Positions 1 to 10,008 of a DNA stretch of 64,000 nt are shown in pieces. Source of the stretch: Leptospira koniambonensis (GTDB lineage Bacteria > Spirochaetota > Leptospiria > Leptospirales > Leptospiraceae). The stretch is from contig NZ_RQFY01000004.1 in the NCBI RefSeq assembly GCF_004769555.1, positions 930,001 to 994,000 of the forward strand, given 5' to 3'. Below the pieces are notes generated by a model. The model searched no databases, had not been told where the DNA came from, and saw only the letters and a program-made list of their open reading frames with translations. Each line of letters begins with the position of its first letter. Positions within the stretch are counted from its first letter, which is position 1. The position numbers and the translations under genes are program-made.

Positions 1-282
<282 letters not shown>

Positions 283-509
283 GGGACTTTTATTGCCAAA
301 GGATTTTAGGACGGTTTTACTGTCAACCTTTTAACGTACTACCTGAATTCGTACATACTTTTTAGGAAGAAATCGACTCAAGTTGCAGTAATTCTTACTT
401 TCTCGTTGGGAAACACCGATAAGGAAAGAAAATTTCCCGGTTTTTCCTTGAAGATTCGGATGAAAACGGAAAGTTTTTCAAGAAATCCTCTTTTTCCGGC
501 TGTATTTTT

Positions 510-1460
510 TTGGAACTGAAGTCTCGATCTTATCTCAGAGTAACATTCTTCTTACTAGGTTTGACCTATTTGTTTTTTTCTTTGTCCTGTTCTCTTTTGA
601 CGGAATGGACTGAAGAAAAACCTTTAGTATCCGACCTCCCGAGTATTCGGATCTATTCTAATATTAGTTCGATCCATCCAAGTTCGGAATCTTTCCGAAA
701 TCAACCTGGCCACCTAAGATATTTAGTATTACAGACCCAAGCATCTAAGGAAAAAATTTGGACTGGCGAAGTTGATCTTTGGGAAACCAAGGAAGATTTC
801 CATACTTCTCTTCCGAAAGGGATCGTTTTTCCTAAATTAAGTTTTAGAGCTTCCTTATTCTCTGGCGTGGCTAGATTAGAAGATGGAGAATATTCTAATC
901 CTAAACAAGTTTCATTTTATCCGCAAGGCGCTCTTTCTTGGAGTTGGGAAGGAGAAGGTCTCAAATCCGGACCGCAAGTTTCTTCTCCTAAACAACTTAA
1001 TCTTTCAGATTGGGGAATCCTATATAATTTTTCCCAATCAGGAATTGTATGGGTCGCCAAAGAATACAGAAGTTTAGGTAAAAATGTAGAATTGAATTGG
1101 GAAAATGTTCGTAATAGCCGGACCAGTTTGAGCACTGATTATACAAGCCCAGGTGGCAGAAGTTTTCCATACGCAGACTACGATTATAGGAACCAAATCT
1201 TCCAGTATGTAAATTTGATAGAAGGTAGACTTCCTGTTTGGACATTCAGAGAAGAAGGTGAATATCGTTGGGCTTGGGGAATTCTTCCTGAAGATCTATT
1301 ATCTTCTAAGAATGTATCCCAATGGAAACAGAAGAGAAAGGATGAACTCGTATCCATGCATTTTTATGATGCTGCGAATAATATTCCGTTTACTGCCTTG
1401 GCCGATTTGAAGAACTATCCAATCATCCTCTTAAAAGATTACGACAATGCCAGAAAATAA
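510..1460 (+). CDS. Predicted lipoprotein, unknown function
   Basis: 316 residues starting at TTG 510. A basic N-terminus ([10 protein letters not shown]), a hydrophobic stretch and a lipobox-like FSLSC with Cys27 indicate export and lipidation, with the loose lipobox usual for spirochaetes. The rest is soluble, rich in aromatic residues and has no domain I recognise. Its last 14 bases overlap the start of gltX, so the two are probably cotranscribed and translationally coupled. Function unknown; only the export call is supported by sequence. Confidence 0.75.
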   Translation: MELKSRSYLRVTFFLLGLTYLFFSLSCSLLTEWTEEKPLVSDLPSIRIYSNISSIHPSSESFRNQPGHLRYLVLQTQASKEKIWTGEVDLWETKEDFHTSLPKGIVFPKLSFRASLFSGVARLEDGEYSNPKQVSFYPQGALSWSWEGEGLKSGPQVSSPKQLNLSDWGILYNFSQSGIVWVAKEYRSLGKNVELNWENVRNSRTSLSTDYTSPGGRSFPYADYDYRNQIFQYVNLIEGRLPVWTFREEGEYRWAWGILPEDLLSSKNVSQWKQKRKDELVSMHFYDAANNIPFTALADLKNYPIILLKDYDNARK

Positions 1461-3009
1461 GGAAGTTAGAACCAGGTTCGCACCATCACCTACCGGTTTT
1501 CTTCATGTGGGCGGAGCTAGAACCGCTTTATTCAATTACTTATACGCCAAATCCCAAGGCGGAAAATTTTTACTAAGGGTAGAAGATACGGATCAAGCCA
1601 GATCCACCGAAGAATCTTTTAAAACCATCCTTGAATCCCTAAAATGGTTAGGAATAGAATGGGATGAAGGTCCTCATGTAGGAGGTCCTTACGGTCCTTA
1701 TGTACAATCCGAAAGGATCTCAATCTATAAAGAACATACTGAAAAGTTAATCTCTGAAGGAAAAGCCTACCGCTGCTTCTGTACCCAAGAAGAACTAGAA
1801 GCGAAGAAAAAACAGGCTGAGGCAATGGGAGTTCCGTACGTATACGACGGACTTCATGCGAACATGAGCGAATCAGAAGTTCAGGAAAAACTGAAAGCAG
1901 GAACTCCGTATTCTGTTCGTTTTAAAACTCCTTCTAAAACTTTGATCTTCGATGATATCATCCAAGGAAAAGTGAAGTTCGAAACAAAATTGATCGGTGA
2001 CTTCATCATTGTAAAATCAGACGGGTTCCCTTCTTATAACTACGCTGTGGTTGTAGATGATGGTCTCATGAAAATTTCTCATGTGATCCGTGGAGTGGGG
2101 CACCTTTCTAATACACCTCGTCAAATTCTTATCTATGAGGCTTTGGGATTTCCTGTTCCTGAGTTTGCTCACGCTTCTGAGATCGTGGGAATGGACGGTA
2201 AAAAATTATCCAAACGTGCGGGAGCTACTTCTATATTAGCATTTCGTGATTTAGGTTATCTTCCTGAGACATTCTTAAATTATATGGCTCTACTTGGTTG
2301 GACTTCTCCAGATGGTCAGGAATATCTGCCAGGCGATATTCTTCCTAAAACATTCGATGTACATCGTTGTTCTAAATCACCATCTACTTTTGATGTATTC
2401 AGAAAACCAAAAGGTGGGGATGAAGAAGTAGCGACTAACTTCTCCAGCCTAGATCAAATCGCAGAAGCGATGAATCCTAAGTCCAAATTGAATTGGCTTT
2501 CGAATAAATATATTAGAGAACTTCCGATCCAAAAGGTCGCAGATAGTCTTGCTCCATTTCTGGAAAACAGAACGGATATTCCGGCAGAATACAGAGATCC
2601 AAAAAACAAGGAATTACATTCCCTAGTGGATAGCGTTAGGGTTTATCTAGATAATTTACGCCAGGCACCTGACTATATCGCAGAATTTTTCGTATCCGAT
2701 CTGAAAGTAGAGGATGGAGAAGCGAAAGAGATTTTGGCCCAAGAATTTTCTCCAAAAGTGGTTAGTACATTTTACGAATTATTAAAAAAGTCGGACCCTA
2801 AAACCGATGAAGATTATAAGGCTTTAATGACCCAAGCGGGAGAGCAGACCGGCCAAAAGGGAAAGACCCTATTTATGCCGATCCGAGTCTCCGCTACAGG
2901 AAAAGCTCACGGACTCGAGTTACCTATCCTATTCCCTCTCTTAGGGAAGGAAAAGCTACTCAAACGAATAGAGAAAATCTCGGTACAAGTAGGAATTTCT
3001 TTACCTTAG
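1447..3009 (+). CDS. gltX: Glutamyl-tRNA synthetase
   Basis: 520-residue class I aminoacyl-tRNA synthetase that charges tRNA-Glu with glutamate in the cytoplasm. [17 protein letters not shown] near the N-terminus carries the HIGH-type signature (HVGG). [11 protein letters not shown] is the conserved glutamate/ATP pocket segment. GKKLSKRAG at about residues 250-258 is the KMSKS-type loop. Length is usual for bacterial GluRS, and the C-terminal helical anticodon-binding region is complete. The ATG at 1447 lies inside the end of the upstream lipoprotein gene. Whether the enzyme also charges tRNA-Gln, as in many bacteria with GatCAB, cannot be judged here. Confidence 0.97.
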   Translation: MPENKEVRTRFAPSPTGFLHVGGARTALFNYLYAKSQGGKFLLRVEDTDQARSTEESFKTILESLKWLGIEWDEGPHVGGPYGPYVQSERISIYKEHTEKLISEGKAYRCFCTQEELEAKKKQAEAMGVPYVYDGLHANMSESEVQEKLKAGTPYSVRFKTPSKTLIFDDIIQGKVKFETKLIGDFIIVKSDGFPSYNYAVVVDDGLMKISHVIRGVGHLSNTPRQILIYEALGFPVPEFAHASEIVGMDGKKLSKRAGATSILAFRDLGYLPETFLNYMALLGWTSPDGQEYLPGDILPKTFDVHRCSKSPSTFDVFRKPKGGDEEVATNFSSLDQIAEAMNPKSKLNWLSNKYIRELPIQKVADSLAPFLENRTDIPAEYRDPKNKELHSLVDSVRVYLDNLRQAPDYIAEFFVSDLKVEDGEAKEILAQEFSPKVVSTFYELLKKSDPKTDEDYKALMTQAGEQTGQKGKTLFMPIRVSATGKAHGLELPILFPLLGKEKLLKRIEKISVQVGISLP

Positions 3010-3087
3010 GATTTTTTCAGGGGATTTTTGTTGCAAAACCCCCCTTTCGGTCTGTATTAATATACAAGAGGACTTCTCAGATAAGAA

Positions 3088-3675
3088 ATGAGGGATACGG
3101 CCGATTCACTTTTGGTTAGGCATCATTCGGGTTCGTACGTTATGTTCCTGCCTCCTGACTTAGCTAGCATTCGGGAGTTCAGAAGAGCACTTCGTCAATC
3201 CCTAGAAGAGAATACCTTTATCTCTAAAGATATCCAGCAGATTGAGCTCGCCGCAGACGAGGCACTCACAAACTCTATCTCCGCAAATTATAATTCTAGT
3301 TCTGAAGAAACGATCATCTGTAGATGGATCGTAGATAATTCTAAATTTACCTTATGGATCGTGGACTATGGTTCCGGTCTTAAAAAAGAAAAAATAGAAG
3401 AGCAGGTCGCAGAAGTTAAACCTTCTTCTCTCCAAGAATTCTTGAAAAAAGTAAAAACCTACCAAGAAGGTAAATGTGAGGTGCTTCCGAATAGAGGAAA
3501 ACTTACCCAGCATAGAAACTTGGGTAAAGGTTTACTCATCATGCAATCTTTAATGGACTCAGTGAAGATCATGTATCACTGCAAAGAAGGAAAAATTTCC
3601 TCTGATCCTACTGATTCCAGTATCCGTGGCTCTATTATCGAATTAGCATTCGATTCTAAAAAACACTCGCTTTGA
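3088..3675 (+). CDS. RsbW-like anti-sigma/ATP-binding serine kinase
   Basis: 195 residues with a GHKL ATPase fold. ELAADEALTNSI (about 52-63) is the N-box with the Mg-binding Asn, WIVDYGSGL (about 91-99) is the G1 box, and GKGLLIMQSLMD (about 151-162) is the glycine-rich lid. This is the pattern of RsbW/SpoIIAB-type anti-sigma kinases, which bind a sigma factor or phosphorylate an STAS antagonist. It is longer than a minimal RsbW (about 140-160 residues) because of an insert around residues 105-145. No partner sigma factor or STAS protein is adjacent. It overlaps the next gene by four bases (TTGA), so the pair is coupled. Confidence 0.8.
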   Translation: MRDTADSLLVRHHSGSYVMFLPPDLASIREFRRALRQSLEENTFISKDIQQIELAADEALTNSISANYNSSSEETIICRWIVDNSKFTLWIVDYGSGLKKEKIEEQVAEVKPSSLQEFLKKVKTYQEGKCEVLPNRGKLTQHRNLGKGLLIMQSLMDSVKIMYHCKEGKISSDPTDSSIRGSIIELAFDSKKHSL

Positions 3676-4511
3676 CTTTAAACGAATACGCTCAATTTCT
3701 TTTAAGTTCTCCCAATTTAGAAGATAAATTATATTCTCCTGAAAAAATGCCGGAAGATATTCTTTGGGCAAATTTTGTTCCTAAAGATAGGCCAGAAAGA
3801 TCTTCTAAGATAATTTTCTCAGATAAAAAATCAAAAATGCCTCGGGTAGAACATTTGAATTCCGAGGAGAATAGAATACTTTCTCTTCATCATTTTGCAA
3901 ATCATGAGCTTATGGCAGTTGAGATATTTGCCTGGGCCATATTAAAATTTCAGAATGCCCCTTCTTCTGTTCGTAAAAGTTTATACAAAACGATTTTGGA
4001 AGAACAAAAACATCTTAGGCTTTATTTGGATTCTATCAGAGAATGGGGAATGGATCTAGGAGATCGTCCTCTCAATTATATTTTCTGGAAACAAACTCCT
4101 AATATGCAAACTGTCCAAAAGTTTTTTGCAGTCATGGCTTTAACTTTCGAAGGAGCCAATTTGGATTTTTCTATGATCTACCAAAAGGCTTTCGAAAAAT
4201 TCGGAGATCAAAAAAGAGCAGATATCATGCAGATTGTTCATGATGATGAGATCAGGCATGTAAAAAGGGGAGTTAAGGTAGTATTCTCAGACGGGATATC
4301 CCAAGACCAACAATGGGAGAAGTATCTGGAATATTTGACTCACCCATTCACTCCCAGAAGGGCAAAGGGATTCTTATACTTTCCTGAACTCAGGACCAAG
4401 GCAGGATTATCTACTGAGTTTGCAGAGGCTTTGGGAGCTTATTCAGACGAATACGATGGTACTACAAATGCAAGGATCGTAAAAAATGTGTTCGGTATGG
4501 AGGCTAGTTAG
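3672..4511 (+). CDS. DUF455 ferritin-like protein
   Basis: 279 residues from a TTG that overlaps the upstream stop codon. LHHFANHELMAVEIFAWAI (about 71-89), LEEQKHLRLYLDSI (about 109-122), LTFEGANLDF (about 156-165) and VHDDEIRHVKRG (about 188-199) are the conserved Glu/His blocks of the DUF455 family. These blocks make a ferritin-like four-helix bundle that could hold a di-iron centre. The family's biochemical role is not established. All the metal-ligand-type residues (E, ExxH, E, DExxH) look present, so the protein should be intact. Translational coupling to the RsbW-like gene is evident, but any functional link is inference. Confidence 0.75.
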   Translation: MTLNEYAQFLLSSPNLEDKLYSPEKMPEDILWANFVPKDRPERSSKIIFSDKKSKMPRVEHLNSEENRILSLHHFANHELMAVEIFAWAILKFQNAPSSVRKSLYKTILEEQKHLRLYLDSIREWGMDLGDRPLNYIFWKQTPNMQTVQKFFAVMALTFEGANLDFSMIYQKAFEKFGDQKRADIMQIVHDDEIRHVKRGVKVVFSDGISQDQQWEKYLEYLTHPFTPRRAKGFLYFPELRTKAGLSTEFAEALGAYSDEYDGTTNARIVKNVFGMEAS

Positions 4512-4567
4512 GAGCTAGGAAATCGATAGACATCTGCTTTTCTTGGAAAGAAGCTGTAGTACAGAAT

Positions 4568-5710
4568 ATGTTTCGTTTCGTTTCTTTTTTCCGAGTACTG
4601 ATCCTTTTTTCAGTATTCATTCTTCTCATCGCTTGTAATTCAAAAACACCATCCGATTCCAAGATCATTTCCTTAACCATTCCAGAGTCCGAAGAAAAAA
4701 GCCCGGACGTGGTCCTTAAAAAATTGGGAAATCTGGACGAGGATCCTGACCTGGAAGTTTTCTCCTTGGTCCGTAACGGAACCGAAGAGATTCTCGCAGT
4801 TTTTAAAAAACAAAACGGAGAATGGGCACTCCAGTCCAAGATAGGTTTTAATCTTTTGAACATCGGGCCGTTCATCCATGATCCTAAAACTTCTTCTTGG
4901 AAAGCAGGAGAAGATGAAAATGCAAAAGAATCCGGTTATGTAATTAAAAGAATTCTAATGGAAGAACTTCCTGGAGATTCTTTCAATTCTCTCTTTTTAG
5001 AAGTCTTAAGTGAAGAACCTCCTTTAGGTCTTTTTTCGGTCCCTTATGTGATCCGTAAGGGTGAGAAAATTTTAGATGGACTCGCTTCTTTAAAAGATCA
5101 CCAGTTTTTAGCAAAATCAAAACGTATCGATTTTTCTTATAATAAAGAAGAAAAAAATCTTACCATCTTTCCGAACAATCGCACTTACGCTCAGAATTTT
5201 AATTTCAACGGATGGGAATTAGTCCCAGATGTTCCGAGTGTTGCTGCTCCAGGTTTATTAAGTATAGAAGCTCCTTCTGAGTGGAAAAAGGATGTAGCAT
5301 CCGAAGTAGTGATCTGGTTTAAGAACAGAGGATCTTATTCAGGAACTACTTATATTACTCTTTCTTTTCCTCAGGGTGGAAAAGTGGAAATAGATTCTGG
5401 TAAAGAAGGATTAAGATATTATTCTCCTGGATCTTCTGTATATTCTTTCGAGAAAAAATATATCAACTCCAAAGTTCCTTTATTAGAAATTACGAAAGAA
5501 GGTTGGGCAAGAAATCATAAGTACGGAGTTCGTTTCAAATACACTCCAGCAGAAGATGGTGTTCCTAATTTACTGATCCGTTCTAGTTCTAAATCTTATA
5601 GAGATACGATCAATCTTCCGACCGATTATAGTTCTGTAAAAACGGAGATAGATCAGCAAGGTTTCAAAAGTTATCCTCTACCTTTGGTTCCTAGAGGAAA
5701 GTCCAAATAA
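4568..5710 (+). CDS. Predicted lipoprotein, unknown function
   Basis: 380 residues from ATG 4568. Signal sequence MFRFVSFFRV plus a hydrophobic run ends in LLIAC (Cys23), a good lipobox. The mature part has a segment IPESEEKSPDVVLKKLGNLDEDPDLEVFSLV resembling integrin-alpha/VCBS-like 'distance from calculated to real data' openings, and beta-rich segments follow. I recognise no defined domain. It lies 57 bases after the DUF455 gene and 15 bases before the next gene, so it probably belongs to the same plus-strand transcription unit. Confidence 0.75.
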   Translation: MFRFVSFFRVLILFSVFILLIACNSKTPSDSKIISLTIPESEEKSPDVVLKKLGNLDEDPDLEVFSLVRNGTEEILAVFKKQNGEWALQSKIGFNLLNIGPFIHDPKTSSWKAGEDENAKESGYVIKRILMEELPGDSFNSLFLEVLSEEPPLGLFSVPYVIRKGEKILDGLASLKDHQFLAKSKRIDFSYNKEEKNLTIFPNNRTYAQNFNFNGWELVPDVPSVAAPGLLSIEAPSEWKKDVASEVVIWFKNRGSYSGTTYITLSFPQGGKVEIDSGKEGLRYYSPGSSVYSFEKKYINSKVPLLEITKEGWARNHKYGVRFKYTPAEDGVPNLLIRSSSKSYRDTINLPTDYSSVKTEIDQQGFKSYPLPLVPRGKSK

Positions 5711-5725
5711 TAATCGGATAATATA

Positions 5726-6388
5726 GTGAGTAGTTTCGAAGAACATAAACTTAAACATGCCAAGATAGAGGTGGTTCGAGCTCAGGTGGAAAGATTCCGC
5801 AAATTTTACGCGGACTATTTTCATCTAGAAGAAACGATTTCTATGGTAGAGTATTTTTTCGAAACCATTTACAACCTGGATGGCAAAGAAGCTTGGATGC
5901 ATCTTGCCTTGGACACATACCAAAAAGTAAAAGGTATGATGAAAGAAACCACCAGGGCTAACCTAGAAACTCTGATCGAGTTAAACAATCTAACAGATCA
6001 TCTCGATTCAGAAATGGCTCAGTTACTTATCCAAAGAGATTGGGATGGCAAAAAACTTTCTAGAGAAGAATACGACGATCTATATAAAGCGTACGGTCAT
6101 AAAGAAGAAAGAGAAAAGCAGTTAGAGATCGTTCTTCATAATCTTAGGACATTCTATGAATTAGCGCATAAACCTATCTCTGCTTATCTAATCCGACCTG
6201 CTAGATTTATGGCAGGTCTATTAGGTGTTTCTCTTTTATTCGATTCAGTGGAGAAGGCATATAACGCAGTTTTACCCGTATCCCCTGAAATTTTTGTTTC
6301 CTTTATCGAGCAAGTAGAGAGAAGAGAGTCGCAATATCTAGAGTCTGCCTTCTTAAATGGAAAGCAACCTAAGGAGCCGTCTGCTTGA
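5726..6388 (+). CDS. Helical protein of unknown function (FFLEELY-motif-like)
   Basis: 220 residues starting at GTG 5726. Predicted almost entirely alpha-helical, without signal peptide or clear membrane spans. RFRKFYADYFHLEETISMVE followed by YFFETIYN resembles the N-terminal arrangement of proteins annotated for an FFLEELY motif, but the motif itself is degenerate and I hold that loosely. The final codons overlap the start of the MotB-like gene by four bases, so the two are coupled. Confidence 0.6.
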   Translation: MSSFEEHKLKHAKIEVVRAQVERFRKFYADYFHLEETISMVEYFFETIYNLDGKEAWMHLALDTYQKVKGMMKETTRANLETLIELNNLTDHLDSEMAQLLIQRDWDGKKLSREEYDDLYKAYGHKEEREKQLEIVLHNLRTFYELAHKPISAYLIRPARFMAGLLGVSLLFDSVEKAYNAVLPVSPEIFVSFIEQVERRESQYLESAFLNGKQPKEPSA

Positions 6389-7113
6389 ACGGAAGATCAC
6401 GTTTTTCGAGATACAGAAAGCCTGTCGAAGCCGGAGATGAGAACCGGGACAGATGGCTTTTAACGTATGCGGATATGATCACACTTCTTCTTGGACTTTT
6501 TATTATTTTATATTCTATTTCCCAAGTAGACCAAAACAAATTAAAACAAGTTGCCGACTTGGTTAGAGGTGGATTTGGTTTAGGAGAATCTTTTTTTGAA
6601 GGCTCTAATATCACATTAGAAGAGGACCCTTTATTACAACCAAGGACCCAAATGTTTCGCTTCTGGGAAAGGATCTCTTATGCTTTAAAAAAGCTGAAAG
6701 AGAAAACGAAATTATTCATAGGCATTAACGAAACAGAAGAGATCCGTATCCAAGTATTCGCGCCATCCTTGGGAGAGGGTGAATTTCATCCTGATGAGGA
6801 CACCGACTTTACTTTCAAAAAAGTAGCAGAGGTCGCGCAAGGTATGGATGTGGACATCACATTAAGAGTCCAGGTTCCTTACGCGGAACAAGCAGGCCAA
6901 GGTTTCAGAAATATCTGGGAATATAATGCTCATCGTGCAGGTTTGATCGCAGAGACGTTGGCTGAAAAGTATGGGATCTCCAGAGAAAGACTTTCAGTCC
7001 AAGCATATCATGGATTTAGAAAGTTAGGACCGGAAGAAGGTCCAAGCCCAGAAGTAAAAGCTTCTCAAGAAAGAATAGAAATCATCATTCGTAAACGAGG
7101 TAAGGAAGAATAA
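6385..7113 (+). CDS. MotB/OmpA-family peptidoglycan-associated membrane protein
   Basis: 242 residues from TTG 6385. A basic cytoplasmic start (RSRFSRYRK) leads into WLLTYADMITLLLGLFIILY, the single transmembrane helix with the MotB-type Asp that is the proton-binding residue in MotB proteins. The C-terminal part (about 130-240) has the OmpA-like peptidoglycan-binding pattern, with NAHRAGLIAETLAEKYGISRERLSVQAYHG as its NxxLSxxRAxxV-type helix. This is a stator-like protein, but no MotA partner is adjacent, and Leptospira carries other motAB loci. It may therefore serve another proton-driven or cell-wall-anchoring role. Confidence 0.8.
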   Translation: MNGRSRFSRYRKPVEAGDENRDRWLLTYADMITLLLGLFIILYSISQVDQNKLKQVADLVRGGFGLGESFFEGSNITLEEDPLLQPRTQMFRFWERISYALKKLKEKTKLFIGINETEEIRIQVFAPSLGEGEFHPDEDTDFTFKKVAEVAQGMDVDITLRVQVPYAEQAGQGFRNIWEYNAHRAGLIAETLAEKYGISRERLSVQAYHGFRKLGPEEGPSPEVKASQERIEIIIRKRGKEE

Positions 7114-7116
7114 GGA

Positions 7117-7578
7117 ATGGTATCTAAAATAAATAAAACTTTAATTCCTTTCGGATTGGTCCTCATATTGATGGGAGCATTCTTCTCATTTGGTTGTTCC
7201 AAAAAGAAAAAAGCTCCAGCTGCAGTGGAATCTATTTGGAAAATAGATCAGGACGGAGTGGAGAATTCAAGCGGGTTCGCATGGGTTTCCAAGTATTGTG
7301 AGAAGGTTAGACAATGTGCTGATGGCGACATGAAGACCTTAAATCCTGACTCTGAAGCAATTTTGGAAAAAAGATTAAGAAAGGATTTTTGTTTAGAAAA
7401 ATTTAAAGAATCCAAAGTGTATACATTGGCTGCACAAGAACCTAAATTGGTTATAAGCAGGACTATTTCTTGTTTGAAAGCAGCAACGGAAGCAGATTGC
7501 TCTTTGATCAAAAAAGGAGTATCTGAACTTTCAGAAGATTGTAAATGGTTACAAAATCTTCAAAACTCTAAAGAGTAA
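7117..7578 (+). CDS. Small Cys-containing lipoprotein, unknown function
   Basis: 153 residues. Signal helix LIPFGLVLILMGAFFSFGC ends with Cys27 as the probable lipidated residue, followed by a lysine-rich tether (SKKKKAP). The mature part is helical with spaced cysteines (YCEKVRQC, FC, SC, DC, DC) that could form disulfides outside the inner membrane. It starts three bases after the MotB-like stop and precedes a clear terminator, so it ends this transcription unit. No known family recognised. Confidence 0.7.
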   Translation: MVSKINKTLIPFGLVLILMGAFFSFGCSKKKKAPAAVESIWKIDQDGVENSSGFAWVSKYCEKVRQCADGDMKTLNPDSEAILEKRLRKDFCLEKFKESKVYTLAAQEPKLVISRTISCLKAATEADCSLIKKGVSELSEDCKWLQNLQNSKE

Positions 7579-7587
7579 AAAAATAAA

Positions 7588-7617
7588 GGTCTTATAAAAG
7601 ACCCGGGTTTTTAACCC
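7588..7617 (+). terminator. Rho-independent terminator closing the 0.5-7.6 kb plus-strand unit
   Basis: GGTCTT-ATAA-AAGACC at 7588-7603 forms a short stem. It is followed by CGGGTTTTT, which can itself fold as GGGTT-TTT-AACCC (7605-7617). The position, ten bases after the stop of the small lipoprotein gene, fits a terminator. Confidence 0.65.
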
Positions 7618-7660
7618 AACCGTGGACTAAAGATACGATCTGAATTTTCGGAGGCAAACC

Positions 7661-8656
7661 TTGCTCAGAGGTATCAAAAGACTAAATCGATACGAGAAAA
7701 GATTGCTCAGGATAGCAAAGCTGGGCGGTAAACTCGTAAAAATCAACCAAGCAGGTTTTTCTAGAAGAACCAACGAAGGTTTCCGTTTTCCGATCTATAG
7801 TTTGGAAATAGGGACCAAAGAAGGTCTAGAAAAACATCCTGTTGGTATTACTGCAGGTGTCCATGGATTGGAAACCATTGGTATCCAGATCTTAATTGAT
7901 TTTTTAGAATATATTATTAATCCAAAATCCACTGGTTTTTTGCCTGAATTAAAAAAAGGTAAATTAGGATTAATTGTTATTCCAATTGTAAATCCCGGGG
8001 GAGTAGCCGCAAAAACCAGATCAAATCCTGGCGGAGTGGACCTAATGAGGAACTCAGGGATAGATGCAGAGAAACCACTTCCATTCTTTGGAGGCCAAAA
8101 GTTCTCTAATAAACTTCCTTATTTTAGAGGACATGGATTGGAGCCAGAGTCCAGAACACTTTCCAGAACTGTTTTCGAACGGTTCTTTCATGTACAAGAT
8201 TCTATTCTGCCTGTTCTAGATCTACATTCCGGCTTTGGGACTGTGGACAATGTTTGGTGGCCATATGCTTATACTCATAGGCCTTGCACAGATACTGCTT
8301 TGTATGAAAAGATAGCTTCTCACTTTAAAGATCATTGTGGTCATATTAATTTTTCTTATGGTCCTCAGAGTGCGAGTTATACGACTCATGGAGATCTTTG
8401 GGATAAATTTTACGATCATTACCAAGAATTATATTCTGAACAAGAGAATTGGAATTCTAAATTTCTACCTTTAACATTAGAAGTAGGTACTTGGTCCGAT
8501 ATCAAAGAAGAGCCTATGAAATTATTTTCCAAAAAGGGAATATTTAGGCCGGCCGAACATAATAAGAGTGAAGTTCTTACTCGATACAGAGGATTCTTAA
8601 GAGATTTTGTGCGCCTAGGTTTAACTAAGCCAAAAGACTGGACAGAAGCTCAGTAA
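7661..8656 (+). CDS. M14-family zinc carboxypeptidase-like protein
   Basis: 331 residues from TTG 7661, with GGAGG at 7650-7654 as ribosome binding site. Zinc-site motifs are in the M14 order: HGLE (His67/Glu70 region), DLMRNSG (about 126-132, matching DLNRN), DLHSGFG (third zinc His, about 186-192) and the catalytic Glu in TLEVGT (about 271). This predicts a metallopeptidase or amidase of the DUF2817/succinylglutamate desuccinylase-like branch. There is no signal peptide, so it should be cytoplasmic. Substrate unknown. It is separated from the upstream unit by a terminator and converges on the sigma factor operon. Confidence 0.8.
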   Translation: MLRGIKRLNRYEKRLLRIAKLGGKLVKINQAGFSRRTNEGFRFPIYSLEIGTKEGLEKHPVGITAGVHGLETIGIQILIDFLEYIINPKSTGFLPELKKGKLGLIVIPIVNPGGVAAKTRSNPGGVDLMRNSGIDAEKPLPFFGGQKFSNKLPYFRGHGLEPESRTLSRTVFERFFHVQDSILPVLDLHSGFGTVDNVWWPYAYTHRPCTDTALYEKIASHFKDHCGHINFSYGPQSASYTTHGDLWDKFYDHYQELYSEQENWNSKFLPLTLEVGTWSDIKEEPMKLFSKKGIFRPAEHNKSEVLTRYRGFLRDFVRLGLTKPKDWTEAQ

Positions 8657-8678
8657 TTTTCCGAGTATTCTGGAAACA

Positions 8679-9500
8679 TTAAGAAGAAGGTCGCAGTTTT
8701 TCTAAAATTTCCTTGGGAGTTTCGTAAATTCCTTGGCTTTTATAGATCCAGGCAAGTCGATCTAACTCTTTTAAATGTCCCAATACTTTAGAATCTTCTA
8801 AACTAGGATTTTTCTTTTTTAGTTTTTTCAGTTCAGTAAAGAAGGAAACATTATCTCGGTTTCTATTTAAAAGATGTCCTGATAATCCTATACAAGGACA
8901 TGCTTTATTATTATCGATCCACATCCCGCATTCTTTGGATAAAAATTCAGACAGTTTCTTTTTGGATCTAGAAAGTTTTTGGCGGAAGTTTTCGGAACTG
9001 ATACTTAAAATTTCTGCCCCTTCTTCGCTGCTCATGCCGTAAACGGAAGACAGAACAAATACTATCCTATCAGCGGAATTCAATTTTAATAAAACTGCAT
9101 GTACACAACCGAATCTGATCTCTTCTTCTAAAATTTTGTCTTCTACTTGGTCTTCTAAAGAAATTGAATTCGGTTTAGAAAGATATTCTTGTCGTATTCT
9201 ACTTAAATAGACAATGTTCTTAGGCCTTTTGATTGTAAGAAGATGATTGCTCGCGATAGAATAAACCCAAGTAGTAAACTTACTCTCGAATCTAAATCCA
9301 GAAAGTTTATTAGAAATTTTGAACAAGATCTCTTGGGTTGCGTCTTCTGCTTCTTGAGGATCCCATAACATTCTTAAAGAAAGATTAAAGATATAGTCTT
9401 GGATCTTTTCCAAAAGATCTTCCATCGCTCTAGGTCTGCCCTCTAGAGCGATTCGGATCGTATCCGTAAACTCGTCTTGTATCGTTACGGATTTTTCCAT
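8679..9500 (-). CDS. ECF-type RNA polymerase sigma factor with Cys-containing C-terminal extension
   Basis: 273 residues. Region 2 (about residues 25-93, with DPQEAEDATQEILFKI and FTTWVYSIASNHLL) and region 4 (about 145-187, SSVYGMSSEEGAEILSISSE then a basic recognition helix) define an ECF sigma factor. About 85 extra residues follow, including ECGMWIDNNKACPC. That segment resembles the CG...PCxC segment seen in some ECF subfamilies and may bind metal or sense redox state. The start ATG lies one base after the stop of the NTF2-like gene, so the two are cotranscribed. No classical anti-sigma gene is adjacent; the extension may take over that control (inference). Confidence 0.88.
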   Translation of the reverse strand: MEKSVTIQDEFTDTIRIALEGRPRAMEDLLEKIQDYIFNLSLRMLWDPQEAEDATQEILFKISNKLSGFRFESKFTTWVYSIASNHLLTIKRPKNIVYLSRIRQEYLSKPNSISLEDQVEDKILEEEIRFGCVHAVLLKLNSADRIVFVLSSVYGMSSEEGAEILSISSENFRQKLSRSKKKLSEFLSKECGMWIDNNKACPCIGLSGHLLNRNRDNVSFFTELKKLKKKNPSLEDSKVLGHLKELDRLAWIYKSQGIYETPKEILEKLRPSS

Positions 9501-9501
9501 T

Positions 9502-9984
9502 CTAAGCTTTGATCCCTTTTTTCCTAAGATAATGTTCCAAATTTCTGGCGGCTTCTGATCTCACCTTTCCTTGGACTAAAGGTGACCATCCTAAAAGAAC
9601 TCCAGGAGCGCCTAAAGCCATTCTGGTCCATTTCCAGAGAGGAAATCTATCCTTTTGTTTAACTACTTTTCCGTTTTTAAATTGGAATTCGGATTTGATA
9701 TGGTTTTCGACCTTTCGTCCTGTTTTTGAAAACAGATATGTTGCCACCCAGTATGCTGTTCCTGTGTCAGCGCCAGCGTTTGCTTCTACTAGTTCAATAG
9801 TTGCATTCGGATCCATTCTTTCTAAGAGCATTGACCACATACCAGATACGGCTCCACCTTTTAATTTAGGAAATACTGGATCTGAAAATTCAACGTCTTG
9901 TGAATAAAAGTCCGCAATACTTGCAGAGTTTCTAGAATGAAAACTTTTATAAAAGTCTCTGATTTTTTCTTCGTTTGGATGCAT
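9502..9984 (-). CDS. NTF2/SnoaL-like protein, partner of the ECF sigma factor
   Basis: 160 residues. EEKIRDFYKSFHSRNSASIADFYSQDVEFSDPVFPKLKG (about 5-43) is the typical opening of an NTF2-like (SnoaL/polyketide cyclase) alpha+beta cone. Such folds bind small hydrophobic ligands or act as dimeric regulatory modules. In ECF41-type sigma factors an NTF2-like domain is fused to the sigma factor; here it is a separate first gene of the same operon, which suggests a regulatory role, though an independent enzyme is possible. ATG 9984 is preceded by AAAGGATA. Confidence 0.75.
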   Translation of the reverse strand: MHPNEEKIRDFYKSFHSRNSASIADFYSQDVEFSDPVFPKLKGGAVSGMWSMLLERMDPNATIELVEANAGADTGTAYWVATYLFSKTGRKVENHIKSEFQFKNGKVVKQKDRFPLWKWTRMALGAPGVLLGWSPLVQGKVRSEAARNLEHYLRKKGIKA

Positions 9985-10008
9985 GTAAATATCCTTTTTT
10001 GATTTCGC

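Noticed and set aside
3020..3045. GGGG/CCCC stem after gltX as a terminator
   Set aside because: The stem is broken by a bulge and no T-run follows; read-through into the next gene is likely.
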